DNA of 64,000 nucleotides from Edaphochlamys debaryana (taxonomy: Eukaryota > Chlorophyta > Chlorophyceae > Chlamydomonadales). Below the pieces are notes generated by a model. The model was not told the origin of the DNA. It did not search any database and was given only the letters and a program-made list of their open reading frames with translations. A program made the translations under genes and the position numbers. The DNA is taken from contig JAEHOE010000125.1 of assembly GCA_016858145.1 (NCBI GenBank), forward strand, positions 62,001 through 126,000, in the 5' to 3' direction. Below are positions 21,643-33,800 of this stretch, one piece after another; position 1 is the stretch's first letter, and each line of letters opens with the position of its first letter.

Positions 21643-22534
21643 GTAAGGCATGCACATGGCGCGGGCAGGCCTGTGGAAGAGGCGTTGGCACTCGCACAAC
21701 CAACACCATTCGCTTTTCAGGCTCGACAGTCATTCGCTTTTTTTGTGGCCTGCCGAATCATTCGCTTGAAAATGCATGCTTCGTTATCGGACGATATCAT
21801 TCGTTATTAGAACGAACATGGCCGTTTCATTTCTGAGAGCGAACCGGATCGGGGGATAGCGAATGGGCCAGTTCGTTTCTGAGAGCGATCCGGATCGGGA
21901 GATAGCGAATGGGCCGGTTCGTTTCAGATAGCAAACCGGGTGGGGGGGAATACCGGGTGCGCATTAGCCGGCCTGCCTGGAGGGGCTATTTATCCATCGG
22001 CCCAGGCGACAACGCAAGCTGCCACGCGCACCGCCGCCCCCCCTCCCCCACAACCAAGCAAGCACCACACCCCTATGCGAACGGCTGAACGAGTGCGGGT
22101 AGGGGTGGGGCGCCCCGGCCATCGACACATCCTCCCCCCCGCGAATGCTGCTGCTGCCCGCGGGGGGCCACAGACAAGGTCGCGGGCGACATTCCCCCCA
22201 CCTCGCGACGTAGTTACGATCCTCCCCTTGTACACAATAGTGTGTAATTCAGCGGCGACGGCGTTTGCGGAGCGCGTTTGCGGAGTGCCAGTTAAATGGT
22301 GAACCCGGGAAGCGCTACAGTGACGACAGCGGCTACAAGGAAAAGCTTCAAGCCTAAAGGATTCGGGCAAAGGGCGTGGGCGTGCAGAAATGTTCTTGCC
22401 GCGCCAAGCGCTCGCAAGCTTTCGCGACTACGTTCACATGCTTTTAGCGGGTTGGGGGCGGTGTTGAAGGTATTGCGTATAGAAGGGGCCTGAGAATAAG
22501 AGTCTTCCGAGTGCGGCTTGCACTTGGGCGGGGC
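20028..22534. repeat. Right copy of the ~2.5 kb segmental duplication
   Basis: It matches 1-2456. It begins inside the end of an exon and includes the long intron with two 262-bp units, the exons at 21218 and 21359, the extra minisatellite unit and a GC-rich tail. At 22535 the copies part company (ggggcgccggc versus ggggcaagcc). Confidence 0.9.
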
Positions 22535-23498
22535 GCCGGCACCTGCACGAGGCACGCCACGACGTCTCGCCCTTCTGCCCCGCGGCCCCCGGGCGGTGAC
22601 CCCCGGCACTGCACCCACCCGCGCAACCGGACACTCGCACGCCGGATGAGCCTCATGTCTATGCCATCAGCTGTTTGTTCACGCATTGATTGCCCAGCTA
22701 CAAGCAACGGCAGGCCCAAAGTGCATGGCCTGAGGACTGAAGACTGCTGCATGGTATGTGGGCAATCGAGCCTGCTTAAGGGCGAGCCACAGCGCACGCC
22801 TGCCCCCCGCCGCGCCTTCCAGCCCCGCCAGCTTCACCTATTGGGTAGACTGACCTGATCACGCCTTCTGATGGGGCGGATGAGCATAACCGCGACGGGG
22901 AACCCGTGCCCGAAAGTGGCCAGAGTCCCTGAAGGCATCACAATGGCTGGGCCCAGCGGTGCGTCCCACACGCGCGACGCCCCCTCAAGCGGCCAGGATA
23001 GACGAAGAAGCAGCCAAACGGCAAGGGGGGAGGGGCGGCAAGGGCGCAGGTCATGGGGGGGGGGGAAATGGGGGAGTGGGGGAAGGCAGGGGCAGGCAGC
23101 CCGGGCCAGCCCCGGCGACAGCGGCCAAGGGAAACGTCCTGGGACTATGCCTCGCGGCGTACGGCGCTACCGTACAGCCCGCACGAAATTACGCTGCAGC
23201 GCACGCAGCAAGCTCTACCTTTGCCTGCGGGACAGATGGTCACTACACGACCGCGTTACGGCAAGGCCGGGCCGCCCAACAACCAACGCCGGACTGAAGT
23301 CTCCACAGAACAGCGCTCTCAGCTGCCGCTCCTTCCACCAGTGCCGGCACCCGGTGCTTGCAACGTGCTCACACACAGACACATATATACGCACTCAGTA
23401 CGCTTACAGTAGGCTCGCTGGCAAGATGCGGCCGCGGGCATAACCCTAAGCAGCCTGCCTTGACCTGCGCTGCGCCATCGTGACAAGGCATCGTTCAA
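22535..23498. other. Intergenic; one shared repeat block
   Basis: No supported exon. 22928-23044 repeats 3518-3634. The remainder is low-complexity GC-rich DNA with a run of g near 23055 and a short (ca/ta)-rich stretch near 23385. Confidence 0.55.
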
Positions 23499-24500
23499 TC
23501 ACAACGGCACGGAGCCGTCCTGCTCCAGGTCCCCTGCCCGCTCCTGCCTGATCAGCGCGCACACCCCATCGATAGCGCTACACAGCTTGTGAACCAGCGC
23601 CACTGCTGCCAGACTCTCCCTTCTCAGGACAGCACCCATCCATGCCACGCGGTCCCTGACAGCCTTCAGCAGCTCATCCTTGGCCCTCCCGCATATCCCG
23701 GTCTGTTCCGCCCTCGCCGCCCGTCCACGCCGGGGCTGTATCCGCCACCCCCCCACGAACGGGTTGGGCCGCTATACAGCTTCCGCCACTTCATCATCAT
23801 GTCCCTCTGTGCGTCCAGCCCGGCCAAAGCCTCATCGTACGTGTCCATCACCTCGAGCTCCATCTCAATAGTCCTCATCCTGCTCTGCCTGCCCACGCGC
23901 CCGACGCAGTTTGTCGGTGAAGCGCTTAGCCGCTTGATCTACTCGATACGTGAAACGATCTCCCCCTTCAGTGAGCCAATGTGGCGAGTGGACAGTGCCA
24001 TGACCTGACCCGGCTCTACGCGAAACCTGCAGGTGGGAGCGGATGCACCGAGATTGACGTGTCACTTGCCCGCTTCTGCTTGCGCTGCCACTCCTGCCTC
24101 CTTCCTCGGCCTCTTGTTGCCCTTCCCACCAAGCTTCCCGCGAGTCGCATCGAGCCATTCTGAAAGAGACGCCGTAGGCGTCAAGTATGCTACCCGGAGC
24201 GCTGTCAAAGCAGCAGCACGCTTCTCCACCACGTTGGCAACGTACGCCTCATCCCCAGTAGCAGCTAGTGCGCAACCTGCAAGAGCACGGATGGCATCTT
24301 CTGCCAGGCGATAGTTGGGTCGACAATCGGCGACCAGCGGAGCGGCTCCATCGTCACGTGCTTTTGCAGCATCCTCTTCTCCACTCAGGCTCCCAGGCCA
24401 GTCCCACCTTGAGTCAAGCGACAGCCCGCCGCAGCTCAGCCGCAGCTCTGGAGCAACGTTCCGCAGCGCCCAGCAAAGGCCACTGGTAGGGGCACCTAAC
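23499..24500 (-). pseudogene. Helical protein gene of unknown function, frame broken
   Basis: Reading leftward from about 24500, coding-like segments include EEDAAKARDDGAAPLVADCR and YVANVVEKRAAALTALRVAY (to 24062). FRVEPGQVMALSTRHIGSLK continues to about 23944. Then come AAKRFTDKLRRARG, RTIEMELEVMDTYDEALAGL and a final part ending RQERAGDLEQDGSVPL with a stop at 23499. Composition suggests amphipathic helices or coiled coil. At about 23940-23945 a stop (gag tag) separates two good segments; one extra g (gag gta) would restore the frame. A second break near 23890 is unexplained. I do not recognise the family. It may be a real gene with sequence errors or a decayed one. Confidence 0.4.
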
Positions 24501-24829
24501 GGCGAAGCCTGCGTGGGGAAAGGGCAGGGCGCGTGGGAGCACGGTGGTGGGTCCTGACACGCGTGCGGGGGACTGCCATCTGCTGTTCCCTTGTCCTGCG
24601 GACTCCGAACGTGCTTTGTTCTATCCCTCTCGGTCGATAGCACCCGCTGCCGCTGAGAGCATTGTTCCGACGTGGTCCGATCGCCCGTTCCTGACCCCGC
24701 CTGGACACAAGGGCCCACCTGGACACGCGCGCAAGGTATGTAGGTAGGCCCGGTACTGGTGGCCACCCGCGAGACCACCTCCGTGACACGACTTGACCTG
24801 AGGGGGGGCGGCAGCAGCAACAACGACGT

Positions 24830-25222
24830 GTCAGTTGAGCGCTCTTAGGTCTGGCGCATCCACGGGTGGGCTATGGCGGCGGGGGGCGGCGGGGGGCGGC
24901 GGGGGACCGCGTGCTGGGGGCTGAGCATTAGTGCCGGCCTGGAGGCGCTATCCATCGTCCCAGGCGACCAGGCCATCAGGCGACCAGGCCATCAGAGAAG
25001 CAGTAGCCAATAAGAGAAACGGAAAAGCTATGCCACGGCTCCGCGTGGCGGATGACTGTCCCAAAGTGCATAACCCGAACACCAAACAAAACGAACGGAA
25101 AGCGAAGCGCTGAGCTCCATATGACTCAAGCTTAAAACTACCGTAGAACCGGAACCCGCAGATACACACGAGAACAGGACACAGAAACGACCTCAACCAG
25201 CGGCGGGCAGCCTGTGCGCCGC
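24830..25222. other. Intergenic, no gene seen
   Basis: It contains a (ggcggg)n-like stretch at 24870-24905 with potential to form G-quadruplex and a short direct repeat (gcgaccaggccatcag, twice near 24965). Nothing coding is supported. Confidence 0.5.
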
Positions 25223-25912
25223 TTACGTCGTGCTGTTGCCGTGGGGGCCATACCGGATCCAGCCAGCGTACGGCCCCAGAGTGGGATCAAGCATGAGGAA
25301 GTCCCAGAGGTCGTCGTCGGGGCCGTACGGCTGAGGCTGCTGGGCGGCGGTGGTGGCGGCGCCCGGGGCCGGGCCGGCGGCTCCAGCGGGCACGGGCGCT
25401 GCGCCTCCGGGCGGGGCAGCGGCGGCGCCGTACGGTGGGGACATGATGACGGCCGCGCGCATGGCCGCGTCGTATGCGGCGCTGTGGGCGTGGTCGAGCA
25501 TGGCTGCGTTGTGGGCGTACAGGAGGGCGTTGTACGCGAGGACGCTGGGTGGCGGTGGGGGCCAGCCGGGCGGCTGCGGGGGCGGGGCGGGGGCGGCGGC
25601 TGCAGGGGCAGGCGGCTGGGGTGGGGCAGCGGCAACAGGGGGCGGGCCTGGCTGAGGTGGCGGCTGACCGGGGGCCGGCGGCGGCGGTGGCGGGTCTGGC
25701 GGCGGCGGCGGCGGCGGGGGTGGTGGGGGGCGGGGGGCGGAGGGGGAGGCGGTGACGGCGGTGAGGGTGACGGCGGCGGGGGAGGTGGCGGCGGCGGCGG
25801 CGGCGGGGGGGCCGGGGCCCGGGGGCGGGGGCAGGGGCGGCGGGGGGACGGGGGGGAAGGTCGGGGGTGCGGGGGCCCCCGGGGGGTCGGGACGCCCCCG
25901 ACTTCTCGCCAC
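25223..25912 (-). CDS. Proline-rich protein, 3' exon
   Basis: An open frame of 229 residues ends RYGPHGNSTT at 25223. The first 120 residues are runs of proline with Ala/Gly. The C-terminal part is a distinct, less biased segment (VLAYNALLYAHNAAMLDHAH, then DDDLWDFLMLDPTLGPYAGW) that would be hard to get by chance. Just upstream another frame reads QCNKWLCGKNCGEKSG, so the 5' exon or a frame break lies near 25900. The function is unknown; the proline-rich part could be a flexible or wall-associated linker, but no signal peptide was found. The true start is unresolved. Confidence 0.5.
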   Translation of the reverse strand: MARSRGRPDPPGAPAPPTFPPVPPPPLPPPPGPGPPAAAAAATSPAAVTLTAVTASPSAPRPPPPPPPPPPPDPPPPPPAPGQPPPQPGPPPVAAAPPQPPAPAAAAPAPPPQPPGWPPPPPSVLAYNALLYAHNAAMLDHAHSAAYDAAMRAAVIMSPPYGAAAAPPGGAAPVPAGAAGPAPGAATTAAQQPQPYGPDDDLWDFLMLDPTLGPYAGWIRYGPHGNSTT

Positions 25913-25997
25913 AGTTCTTGCCGCAGAGCCACTTGTTGCATTGCCTCACAAAGCCACTACTATCGTGGGACCCTACTTGCCCGAAAACGCGCAGCAA

Positions 25998-26951
25998 TGC
26001 AACACATCCGAACTCCCGACTTCGCGACAGCGAGAGCTGTTAACGCGCATGTGGTCTGTACAGCTGCAAGCAAGGCGGCATCTGAGACCTCAGGTGGCAG
26101 CTCGGAGTGGGGGGGATGAGGCCGTTATGAGGCCGCCCCGACGCGAGCGACTCAATTCGACTGCTGCAAGGGCTACTTCCGGGGCCAGCAAGATGCCTGC
26201 AGAGCTTTTCAGCTAGGCTGGTGGCGAGCGGGCAGGGGGTTCGGCGCCGCGTCCCCTTCCCCCGTCGTCACAGTGTGGGCAGCGCTAATGTCGGGTGCAA
26301 ACCGGTGAGAACACGAGCGAGGGCTGGGCGCAGCAGGGCAGCGAGGAACAGGGCTGTTCAGGGCCGGGCTGGGCACACGGCATGGTCACATGCTTGCTTG
26401 CACGTGCAGCTGTACATGCATGGGCCTCACGGATCCTCGGCCTTGGCCCCAACAGGTTACCCGCGCACGTTGCCACTGGCTCGGGCGGCTGCGGCACAGT
26501 GGCTGCGTGAGAAGATCTGGTGGCGGAGGCGTGGCGCAGCGGGCTGATGAGCAGGCGCCTCCAAGCGGTGGGAGCACAAGGGTGGGCTGGGCCCTGGACG
26601 GCAGCGATGGCGGCAGGGCGTTGGGGTTGGGCTGTTGCGTGCCTGTGCGTGGTGCTCCCTGGTACATGTCTGCGCCTGACGCTTCCTACGGCTCCCTTGG
26701 CCACCACAGGTCGCATGCCCGCGGCGCCACCAGAGGCCACCAGAGGCCATGGCCCGCTACTCTACGTCGCGGCGTGTGCTGGCCAGCTCCATGGAGTCTT
26801 CTGCTTCTGCAATGGATGATCTAGGTGAGTGTCTCGCTGCAGCACAATGCCCGGCTCATGTGAGCAACTGTCATGGTCGGTCGCTCGGCAGCAGCAGGAT
26901 GACGGAGGCCCGAAGTCGATTGTATCGGCCCCCACCGCTCTATCGCAAAGG
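25998..26951. other. No confident gene
   Basis: A hydrophobic open stretch near 26607 (AAGRWGWAVACLCVVLPGTC) could be a signal peptide, but no splice-compatible continuation was found. The rest is GC-rich without a coding pattern. Confidence 0.4.
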
Positions 26952-27223
26952 ATGAGGATGTTACTGCTGATGGCCGTCTTCACGGTCGCCGCAAGCTGGC
27001 AGGTGTGCAGATAGAGGTCTGCTGGCTGGGCATGCACCCTAGGGGGCGGGCATGCCTACCCCTGCGTGGAAGCAACCGGGCTCGCTCTCATAACCCTCAG
27101 TTTCACGCTGCTGTTGCTGCACGCTGCTTGCAGGATGCGTCACCCCTACGCCGGTCGCCTTTTTGCTCTGGCAAGACAGGTTCGTTTGGTGACCCGTGCG
27201 TGTCGTGCACTTGGTATTTCAAC
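26952..27223 (+). CDS. Small secreted cysteine-containing protein, two exons seen
   Basis: ATG at 26952 opens a compact signal peptide (MRMLLLMAVFTVAASWQ), ending exactly at cag|gtgtgc (exon 26952-27002). Exon 27134-27223 follows a gcttgcag acceptor in phase 0 and reads DASPLRRSPFCSGKTGSFGD then PCVSCTWYFN, before a strong gtaagt donor. A continuation must exist downstream but was not recognised. The short exons and cysteine spacing recall the start of secreted wall proteins such as pherophorins (FPFC..), but the match is too short to assign a family. Confidence 0.45.
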
Positions 27224-27555
27224 GTAAGTGGCTTGGTGCTTGGGAGGCAAGCGACGCCGAGCGTGTAGCCCGTGTAGCCCTTACACAGATGAGCGCGGGG
27301 AACCTCAGTAGCTGCAAACACGAGCGGGTCTCTCGATTCTCTCGAGGAATCATGCATGGTAGGTGGGACATGCGTGCAGGGGGTGGCGGGGCGTGGCGGG
27401 GGCGGGGCGGAACGATGATGGCCAGCGAGCGACAGGTGCGGGTATAGTTGTCGATCCGTAGGTGCAGTCAGGTGGTCGGTAGCCGCGGGAAGCCGATCAT
27501 CCAGCGTTCGTTATCACCGTAGCTCAACGGATGCGAACGCGATCACCGACCCCGA

Positions 27556-27755
27556 TACACCGCTGTCGCGGCTGACGTGCAGGCGTGCCGCCGCGCCCTC
27601 GCGGGACTCGGCCCCCGCTCAGGCCAGCGGGACAAGTGACCTTCCCATGCACGACCGCTCCCGTAGCATGGAACTCACATGGGCGACGCTTAGGGCATGG
27701 CGCCTGGCCCCCGCACGCGGACCCGGGAAGGGGGGCAAGACGGGGACCCCGAGGC
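27556..27755. repeat. ~200-bp dispersed repeat, copy 1
   Basis: It matches 29354-29555 from accgctgtcgcggctg through cccatgcacgaccgctcccg to ggaaggggggcaagacgggg. Copy 2 carries an extra short duplication (gaactcacac twice) and scattered substitutions. Its type is unknown. Confidence 0.75.
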
Positions 27756-29353
27756 GAGGACCCGAACACACCAGGCCGCCCTGGGAGCAGGACCGCCCCG
27801 CAACGCTCAACAGCGCCCCTGCACCCGGCCCGAGTTCCCCCTCTGCCTAGACAGCAGGAACACGGCAGCAGGCAGTAGCCGCGCCTACCCCAACCTCGCC
27901 CCCGCCGCCCACCGCCGGTCAGCATGGCTGCGCAAGCAAGGCCAGAGCGCCGCATCCTCACACACGCCTATCCACGGCGTCGGCCTTGCAGGCAGCGTAC
28001 GCCATCCCAGAGAGCGACACACGGAGCATCCCGGCAGCTGGGAGGCGTCTAGAGACGCCGAGCACATCAGCACATGGCCAGTACAGTGCTGCAACGCCAC
28101 GCCACGGCGACCCAACCCTGCATGAGCGGGCACCGAGCTCACGCTCTGTGGCCTCTTCAGAGGAAGCGCACACACCGGCATCATCGCAGATTTGCAGGCT
28201 CCCTCGCTGCAAAGCTCCCGTGCGGGACACACCTCTGCCGCATGCCGTGGCGCCCCAAAACCCCTGCACAAGCTGCCGTGTACCACGGCGCGGCGGGGCT
28301 GCCACCCGCCGTCTTCGGCAGCCCCCTGCCACCCCCCACCCCACCCCAGGGGCTGTGCACCACCAGCTTGCCCGCCCTTAACAGCGGCGCCAAGCACGCC
28401 CTGCACGGACCACGCCGCTTGGTCTCGTCAAGGCCAGACGGCCAAGCTGCCTCTGCTCCTCCAAGCTGCGGGGGGGAGCCCACTCCACCGCTCACGCCGC
28501 ATGCAGGCAAGGCCCAGAGACCCCTGCAGGTGGGCGCAGAAGAGCAGACATTAGAGCCCTTGAGCCGGGCGTGCGACCAGAGCCGGCCTTGGGACAAGTG
28601 CACGAGCCTCCTCACGGGCCCGCGGCCGCGGCGCCCCAGCGTGTGGCCCGGCCACGGCTACAGCCGCCTCCAACGAGTGCCTCCCGCAGCGGGGCTCCGG
28701 ACCCCACGCAACTGCGCGTGCTCCTGCCCCTCGAGACGGAACCACCTGGACCAGACCCCCATGAAAGCTTGCTGCCGCGATGCAGCGCCCAGAAAGCGCA
28801 AGGTGCAAGGCCGGCCGGGGGGGCTTCGGGGGGAATGCCCCCAACGCATCAAACGCATCATGGACCGCGTCGGATCCCCGGAAACGCGGTCTCTTGCCAG
28901 CCCTTGTGCAAGCCCTCGCCAAGCGTTCACAACCCCCTCCATACTGCTGACTGCTGAAGCCACGCGCGGTGCTCCTGTTGCTCCGGCGAGAACGTCGATC
29001 AAGGCCGCGTGGCGAGGGCGAGCACCATTGTCAAGCTGCCGCGTAGTAGCCAGGTGACTCATATATCATGGGAAGCAATCCAACAAACGTCGCGTGTATG
29101 TCGCTGCGATGGCGCGAAGCCTCTCCTTCTTTTGTGAGCCGCGACTGCTTTAGGCCTACTATGATCGACTCAAAGCACAGTATCAGTTGATGCCATCCAC
29201 CGAGCTTAGATGTGGGACACGGCCCGGGGAGACTGCGGGCGACGTCGCGAAACTTGGTGAGTCGCAGAGGCGCGATAGGAAGGGAGAAGAATCAAGAAGA
29301 GCTATGGACAGGTGTTGACCAGCGTACTGATATGGAAGGCGCAGACTGCGCCT

Positions 29354-29555
29354 CGACACCGCTGTCGCGGCTGTCGTGCAGGCGTGCCGCCAGGCCCTCG
29401 CGGGACTCGGCCCCCGCTCAGGCCAGCGGGACACGTACCCTTCCCATGCACGACCGCTCCCGTAGCATAGAACTCACACGAACTCACACGAACGCGCAGT
29501 GCATGGCGCCTGGCCCCCGCACGCGGACCCTGGAAGGGGGGCAAGACGGGCACCC
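29354..29555. repeat. ~200-bp dispersed repeat, copy 2
   Basis: Partner of 27556-27755, same orientation, about 1.6 kb away. No terminal inverted repeats or target duplication were recognised. Confidence 0.75.
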
Positions 29556-30874
29556 CTGAAGATCGAAAGAGGATGCGATGGTTACAGCAGGAACCGCCTC
29601 CGAGCACCAGCTGAGAGGGGTTCAGCGTAAAGCGCCACCTACCGGGTATGGGCCTCCATACCAGCACCACCCTCAGCTGCAGCCAACTGTTGGTCGTTGA
29701 ACCACAACGAGGGGGTCGCCGAGGGGAGACCCCTCAATACTTCTTTTCTGGCGCTTGGCCTACCAAGCGCAAATGTCTGGGAAGCGGTCTAGGCCCGCAA
29801 GCGGGCCGGTGTTCTGTGAAGAGCCAAGGCACGTTCAGGCACGTCGAGGGCCACCACTGACTCACACCACCAGGCACAGCGTCACAACATCCCACCAAAC
29901 TGCCCCTAGCGTCGCACGGGCAACCAGAGGGCCACCAAGACATCCAGCAGAGCACCACCCGCAGCATGTATGACATCGAACACAACATCACACCTTTCCG
30001 CAAAGCCATTCGTCCGGACAGCCCCGCAGATGCCGCACCATGCTAGCTCTGCGTGCGAATGGTTGGGACTTCTATGCGGCGGCACGAGGGCTGCCGAACG
30101 TGGCCTGACGCGGCACAAGGCCCGCCTACCAGCCAACTTAGCTGACACCCTATGGCTCAGACGAGCGTAGTAGTGCAACCACGACCGGACGTGCGAGGAA
30201 ACATAGTACGCCGCCTTTAAGCTTGAGTCCCAGAGCTCGCCCTTACATGCAGTCCCTCCGCTAGCCGTCCATAGCATCCAACAAGCGAAAATGAAGCTCA
30301 TCTGGCCGAAGGAGGTGTCAGTCCGCGGTCGCTCCTCGATGCGTGCTACTTTCATGGTTGCGGCCCCGCCGAGGCGGGGCCGCAGGTATGGTCTGTGTGT
30401 TCTGTGTGTGAAAGAGAGGCTGCCCGTCCCCCACTGCCGCCCCACACGCCACTCGCTACACCCCTCCCCCAAAACTGGATGTGAAATGTTAGCCTCTCAT
30501 GCCTATCTGTGTTTCGTAATGTTCGGCGCATTATACCACTGAAGGGCTCTCTCTAAAGCTCTCTACCTCTGAAGGTCTCTGCTCTAAAGCTGAAGCAACC
30601 CACAGCGCGCGTTCATGCCTGGGGCCCCAGGCCCCATAAACGTGTGCGCGTACGCTGCTTTTGCCTCCCCGCGCGTGGAGTGACCCCTTGCACTCATTGC
30701 ATTAGTGGGCAGTGACCACTCAGCGCAACATGGCATCGCTATGCCACCAGTCCCTTTGGGCGCCACCACGGCCGCGTCATCGTCCACCCCTGACGCCCGT
30801 CCTGCCCATTCCGACCACCTTGACCGCGACGGACCCGCGTTCTGCACGAGTATCCTGTTCTTTGACTCAACACT

Positions 30875-33800
30875 TTACGTTATTCTCCGCAGAAACAGAC
30901 CCGAAGCGCTGCGGCCCTCGTTCAGCCCAATCCACGCGAGAGGACGCGGCATGTGCGGCACCTGCGGCCTGGCCGACTGCAGCTGCTGGCCGCAGCCGCT
31001 GGGCCCGCTGGGTGGCCGCGGCGGCGGCGGCGGCGGCGGGAGGGCCGAGAGCGGCCCCGCGCGACCCTGAGCGGCGGGAGGACCGGGCTCGCTGGCGGCC
31101 GCCGAGCCCCCCGGCAGCCCCCTGTCCGTGTCCGCCTCCCGCATGCCGCGCTGCGGACGCTGTGCCTGGCCGCCCGTGCCACCACCACCAGTGGCCCCCG
31201 AGGCTGCCGCGGCCTGTGTGCCCGAACCCGCATGAGCACCGGTACCCACAGGGGGCAGTGGGACCGGCAGCGGTGAAGGAGGCTCCCAGCCCAGCTCGTC
31301 CTGCAGCTCCCTCCGCTCCCGCTGCATGAGCGAGGCGGGCTCCTCGCCCCGCTCCTTGGCCGCCTCAGCCACCAGCTGGGCGTGCCCGAAGTCCAGGAGC
31401 ATGACGCGCGGCTGCAGCTGTGGCTGCTGCCCGGTAGTGCTGGGCTGGCGTCCGCCGCCCCCATCCCCGGCCCCGCCAGCGGCACTGCCGTCCACTCCTG
31501 CCGGCTGCGCGGCGAGGACCAAGTTCCGCAGAGCGATGTCGCCGTGCAGGACGCCGCATCGGTGCACCTGCACGTGCAAGCGTGGCATTGTGGTCCCTGT
31601 AAGGTTTGGTACTCGGGGCAAGCGGTGCAACATGCGGGGGCTAGCATCGGGGCACACGCGGCCTGCTCGTTGGACGCAGGCAAGCTGCCCGCAGCGTGAG
31701 CAAGCGGCAGGCAAGCCTGGCAGCTCACGGCACGCAGTCCCAAGGTGCTGCGCTATACACGCACAGTGGGGCCCCTGGCCTTTTGCAGATCGTACGGCCG
31801 CCACTACTCATGATGCCAACGTATGCAGCAAGCTGGCGGGCCCACACCCTTTCTTCCTCTCACCGCGTCCAGGGCAGCGAAGGCAGCCGCGCAGGTCGCT
31901 TCCTCGCCCAGAGCCCAGCCCTCCTCGCTGCTTAGCGTGGGGCCTTCCAGGCTCGAGGCCTGCGGAAGCAAAGCCACAGGGATTACCGAACAGACCGATA
32001 AGCATTGCGGCACACTGCACAGTCAGCAACCTTGACGTTGTGGGTGTGCTGGGCCGGTGTTCTTGCAGCTGCGGACTCGGGCCCGTCCTTCGGATATGAC
32101 AGGGCTACAGGGCTACGCGGTACGTCGATTATGACCCCCGACACGCAACCACGCTGGACGCACGCGATAACCATTAGGCCTCGCCCTTGTCCGCGCAGCG
32201 GCTTACAGTAGCAGGAAGCTTACTGCTGCGGTGTCTGGTTATGGAGAAGCGTGGAGACGCGGGGCTATTAAGTGCGAGCGGGGGCTCTTATGAAGGCGCC
32301 TTAGGACTTCGCAGCGGGCGAGGCTCCTCCGTCCTCCCGCTGCCCTCCCGCTGCCACCCGGGCCCGCCCAGTGGGAACCGTCCTCCCGTCCCCCGTCCCG
32401 AGCCCCGAGCCCCCTCGCCTCCCGCGCCGTACCAGGAAGTACTGCCACCCGTCGCAGAACCCGTAGCCCAGCAGGTGCGGCACGAAGACGCCCTGCAGCG
32501 GCTGCAGCACTTGGTAGATCCGCACCTCGCGCTGCATGGGCGGGGTCCAAGCAAGGGATAGGGTGCGCTTGAATTCTCATTGATTGGTGGACTGTCCGGC
32601 TGTGTATGGCAAGGCCGCATTGTGCTCCATTATGCTCCAGACGTCTGCCGCCGCACCGTAAAGGTCACCCACGAGCACCTCTGCAAGTTTTTGGGCTGAG
32701 CCGCCGCCGTTAGGCAATTCGGGCGGCGAAGCCCCCCAGGATTACCCCGTGTTGGCGTGCGTGCGTGCGTGTGTGCCTGTGTCACACGTAAACATGCGAT
32801 TCACGCCCAGCCCCACCACCTCGTGTAGTGCGGGGTTCCAACGGATTAATGGCCGGGTGCGAGCCCGCGTGCCGTGGTGCGGGCTGGTGGTGGAGAGGGG
32901 TTGGGGGCTATACGGAGCCAGACTCGAACATTGGGCCCCCTGGGGGGGACCACGGGGCTCAGCCCTTTTCCTGCCTTCGGGCAGCCACCCTTGTCAGGGT
33001 AAGAGTCCGCAAGCGTCACGGCCGTGAATGGGGCAGCCGCTCTTCCCGGGCACCTCCACTCTGGACCAGGTGCGCCCCCCTCCGGCCCACATGCTCCGCT
33101 GCGGCGCCCAAGCTGCCCCTGCCCCTGTACCCCGGAACTGCCCCTGTACCAGAAACCTTACCTGCAGCGCCTCCTTGCCCTCCGGCCCCTGCCACAGGTC
33201 CACCAGCTTCACGGCCGCTGCCCGTCCGCCCACAGCCCCCTGCAGCACGACGCCCAGGCATGCGTTCCCCAGGGACGGCGGCATTCCGTCGGGAACGCGG
33301 GGGTCGAAGCTGCGGCCCGGGAACAACTGCCTGGATGTACACTCGCTTTCCGCACCAGCAGGAAGACGTAGGACGGGCGCGGGTGCTGCAGACGCTGCTG
33401 AGTGCTGCGCTCCCTCGGAGGTGCGGATGCCGCACGAAGCCAGCGTGAGGTGGAGGGAGGACTCCGGCGGGCGAGCGCGTGAGGTGTCGGCGCCATTGTC
33501 GCCGCTGCTGCCCGGCTGCCCCGCGCCGCCAGGGGGCTGCTGGGGAGGCTGCCGTGCCCACCACTGCTGAGCCATCTTTGCCATACAGTACAGCGCCGCC
33601 ATAGCGGTCAGCGAATCCGCACTGCGCCCGCCTGCTGCCTCGAGCTGCTCCCCTGCTGCCGCTGCAGCGCAAGCGGCCGCCAGCAGCTTCGCTGAACTGG
33701 GGTGCCCCCGCCCTCGTTCCGCGGGGCAGTGCACATACCCTGCCAGGGGGATGCTGGGGCTGCAGAGCAGGGCGGTGACCTCCCGCCGCATGCAGAAGAG

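Larger units (their letters stand above)
27224..30874. other. Gene-poor stretch with dispersed repeats
   Basis: Long frames here (one of 327 residues at 28074-29057) have composition typical of GC-rich non-coding DNA, with no domain and no consistent splice pattern. The one clear feature is a ~200-bp repeat pair (27556-27755 and 29354-29555). Simple AT-richer DNA surrounds 30480-30600. Confidence 0.5.

Noticed and set aside
28074..29057. 327-residue plus-strand frame
   Set aside because: Composition follows GC-rich background, no domain, no splice pattern, and it crosses no conserved segment.
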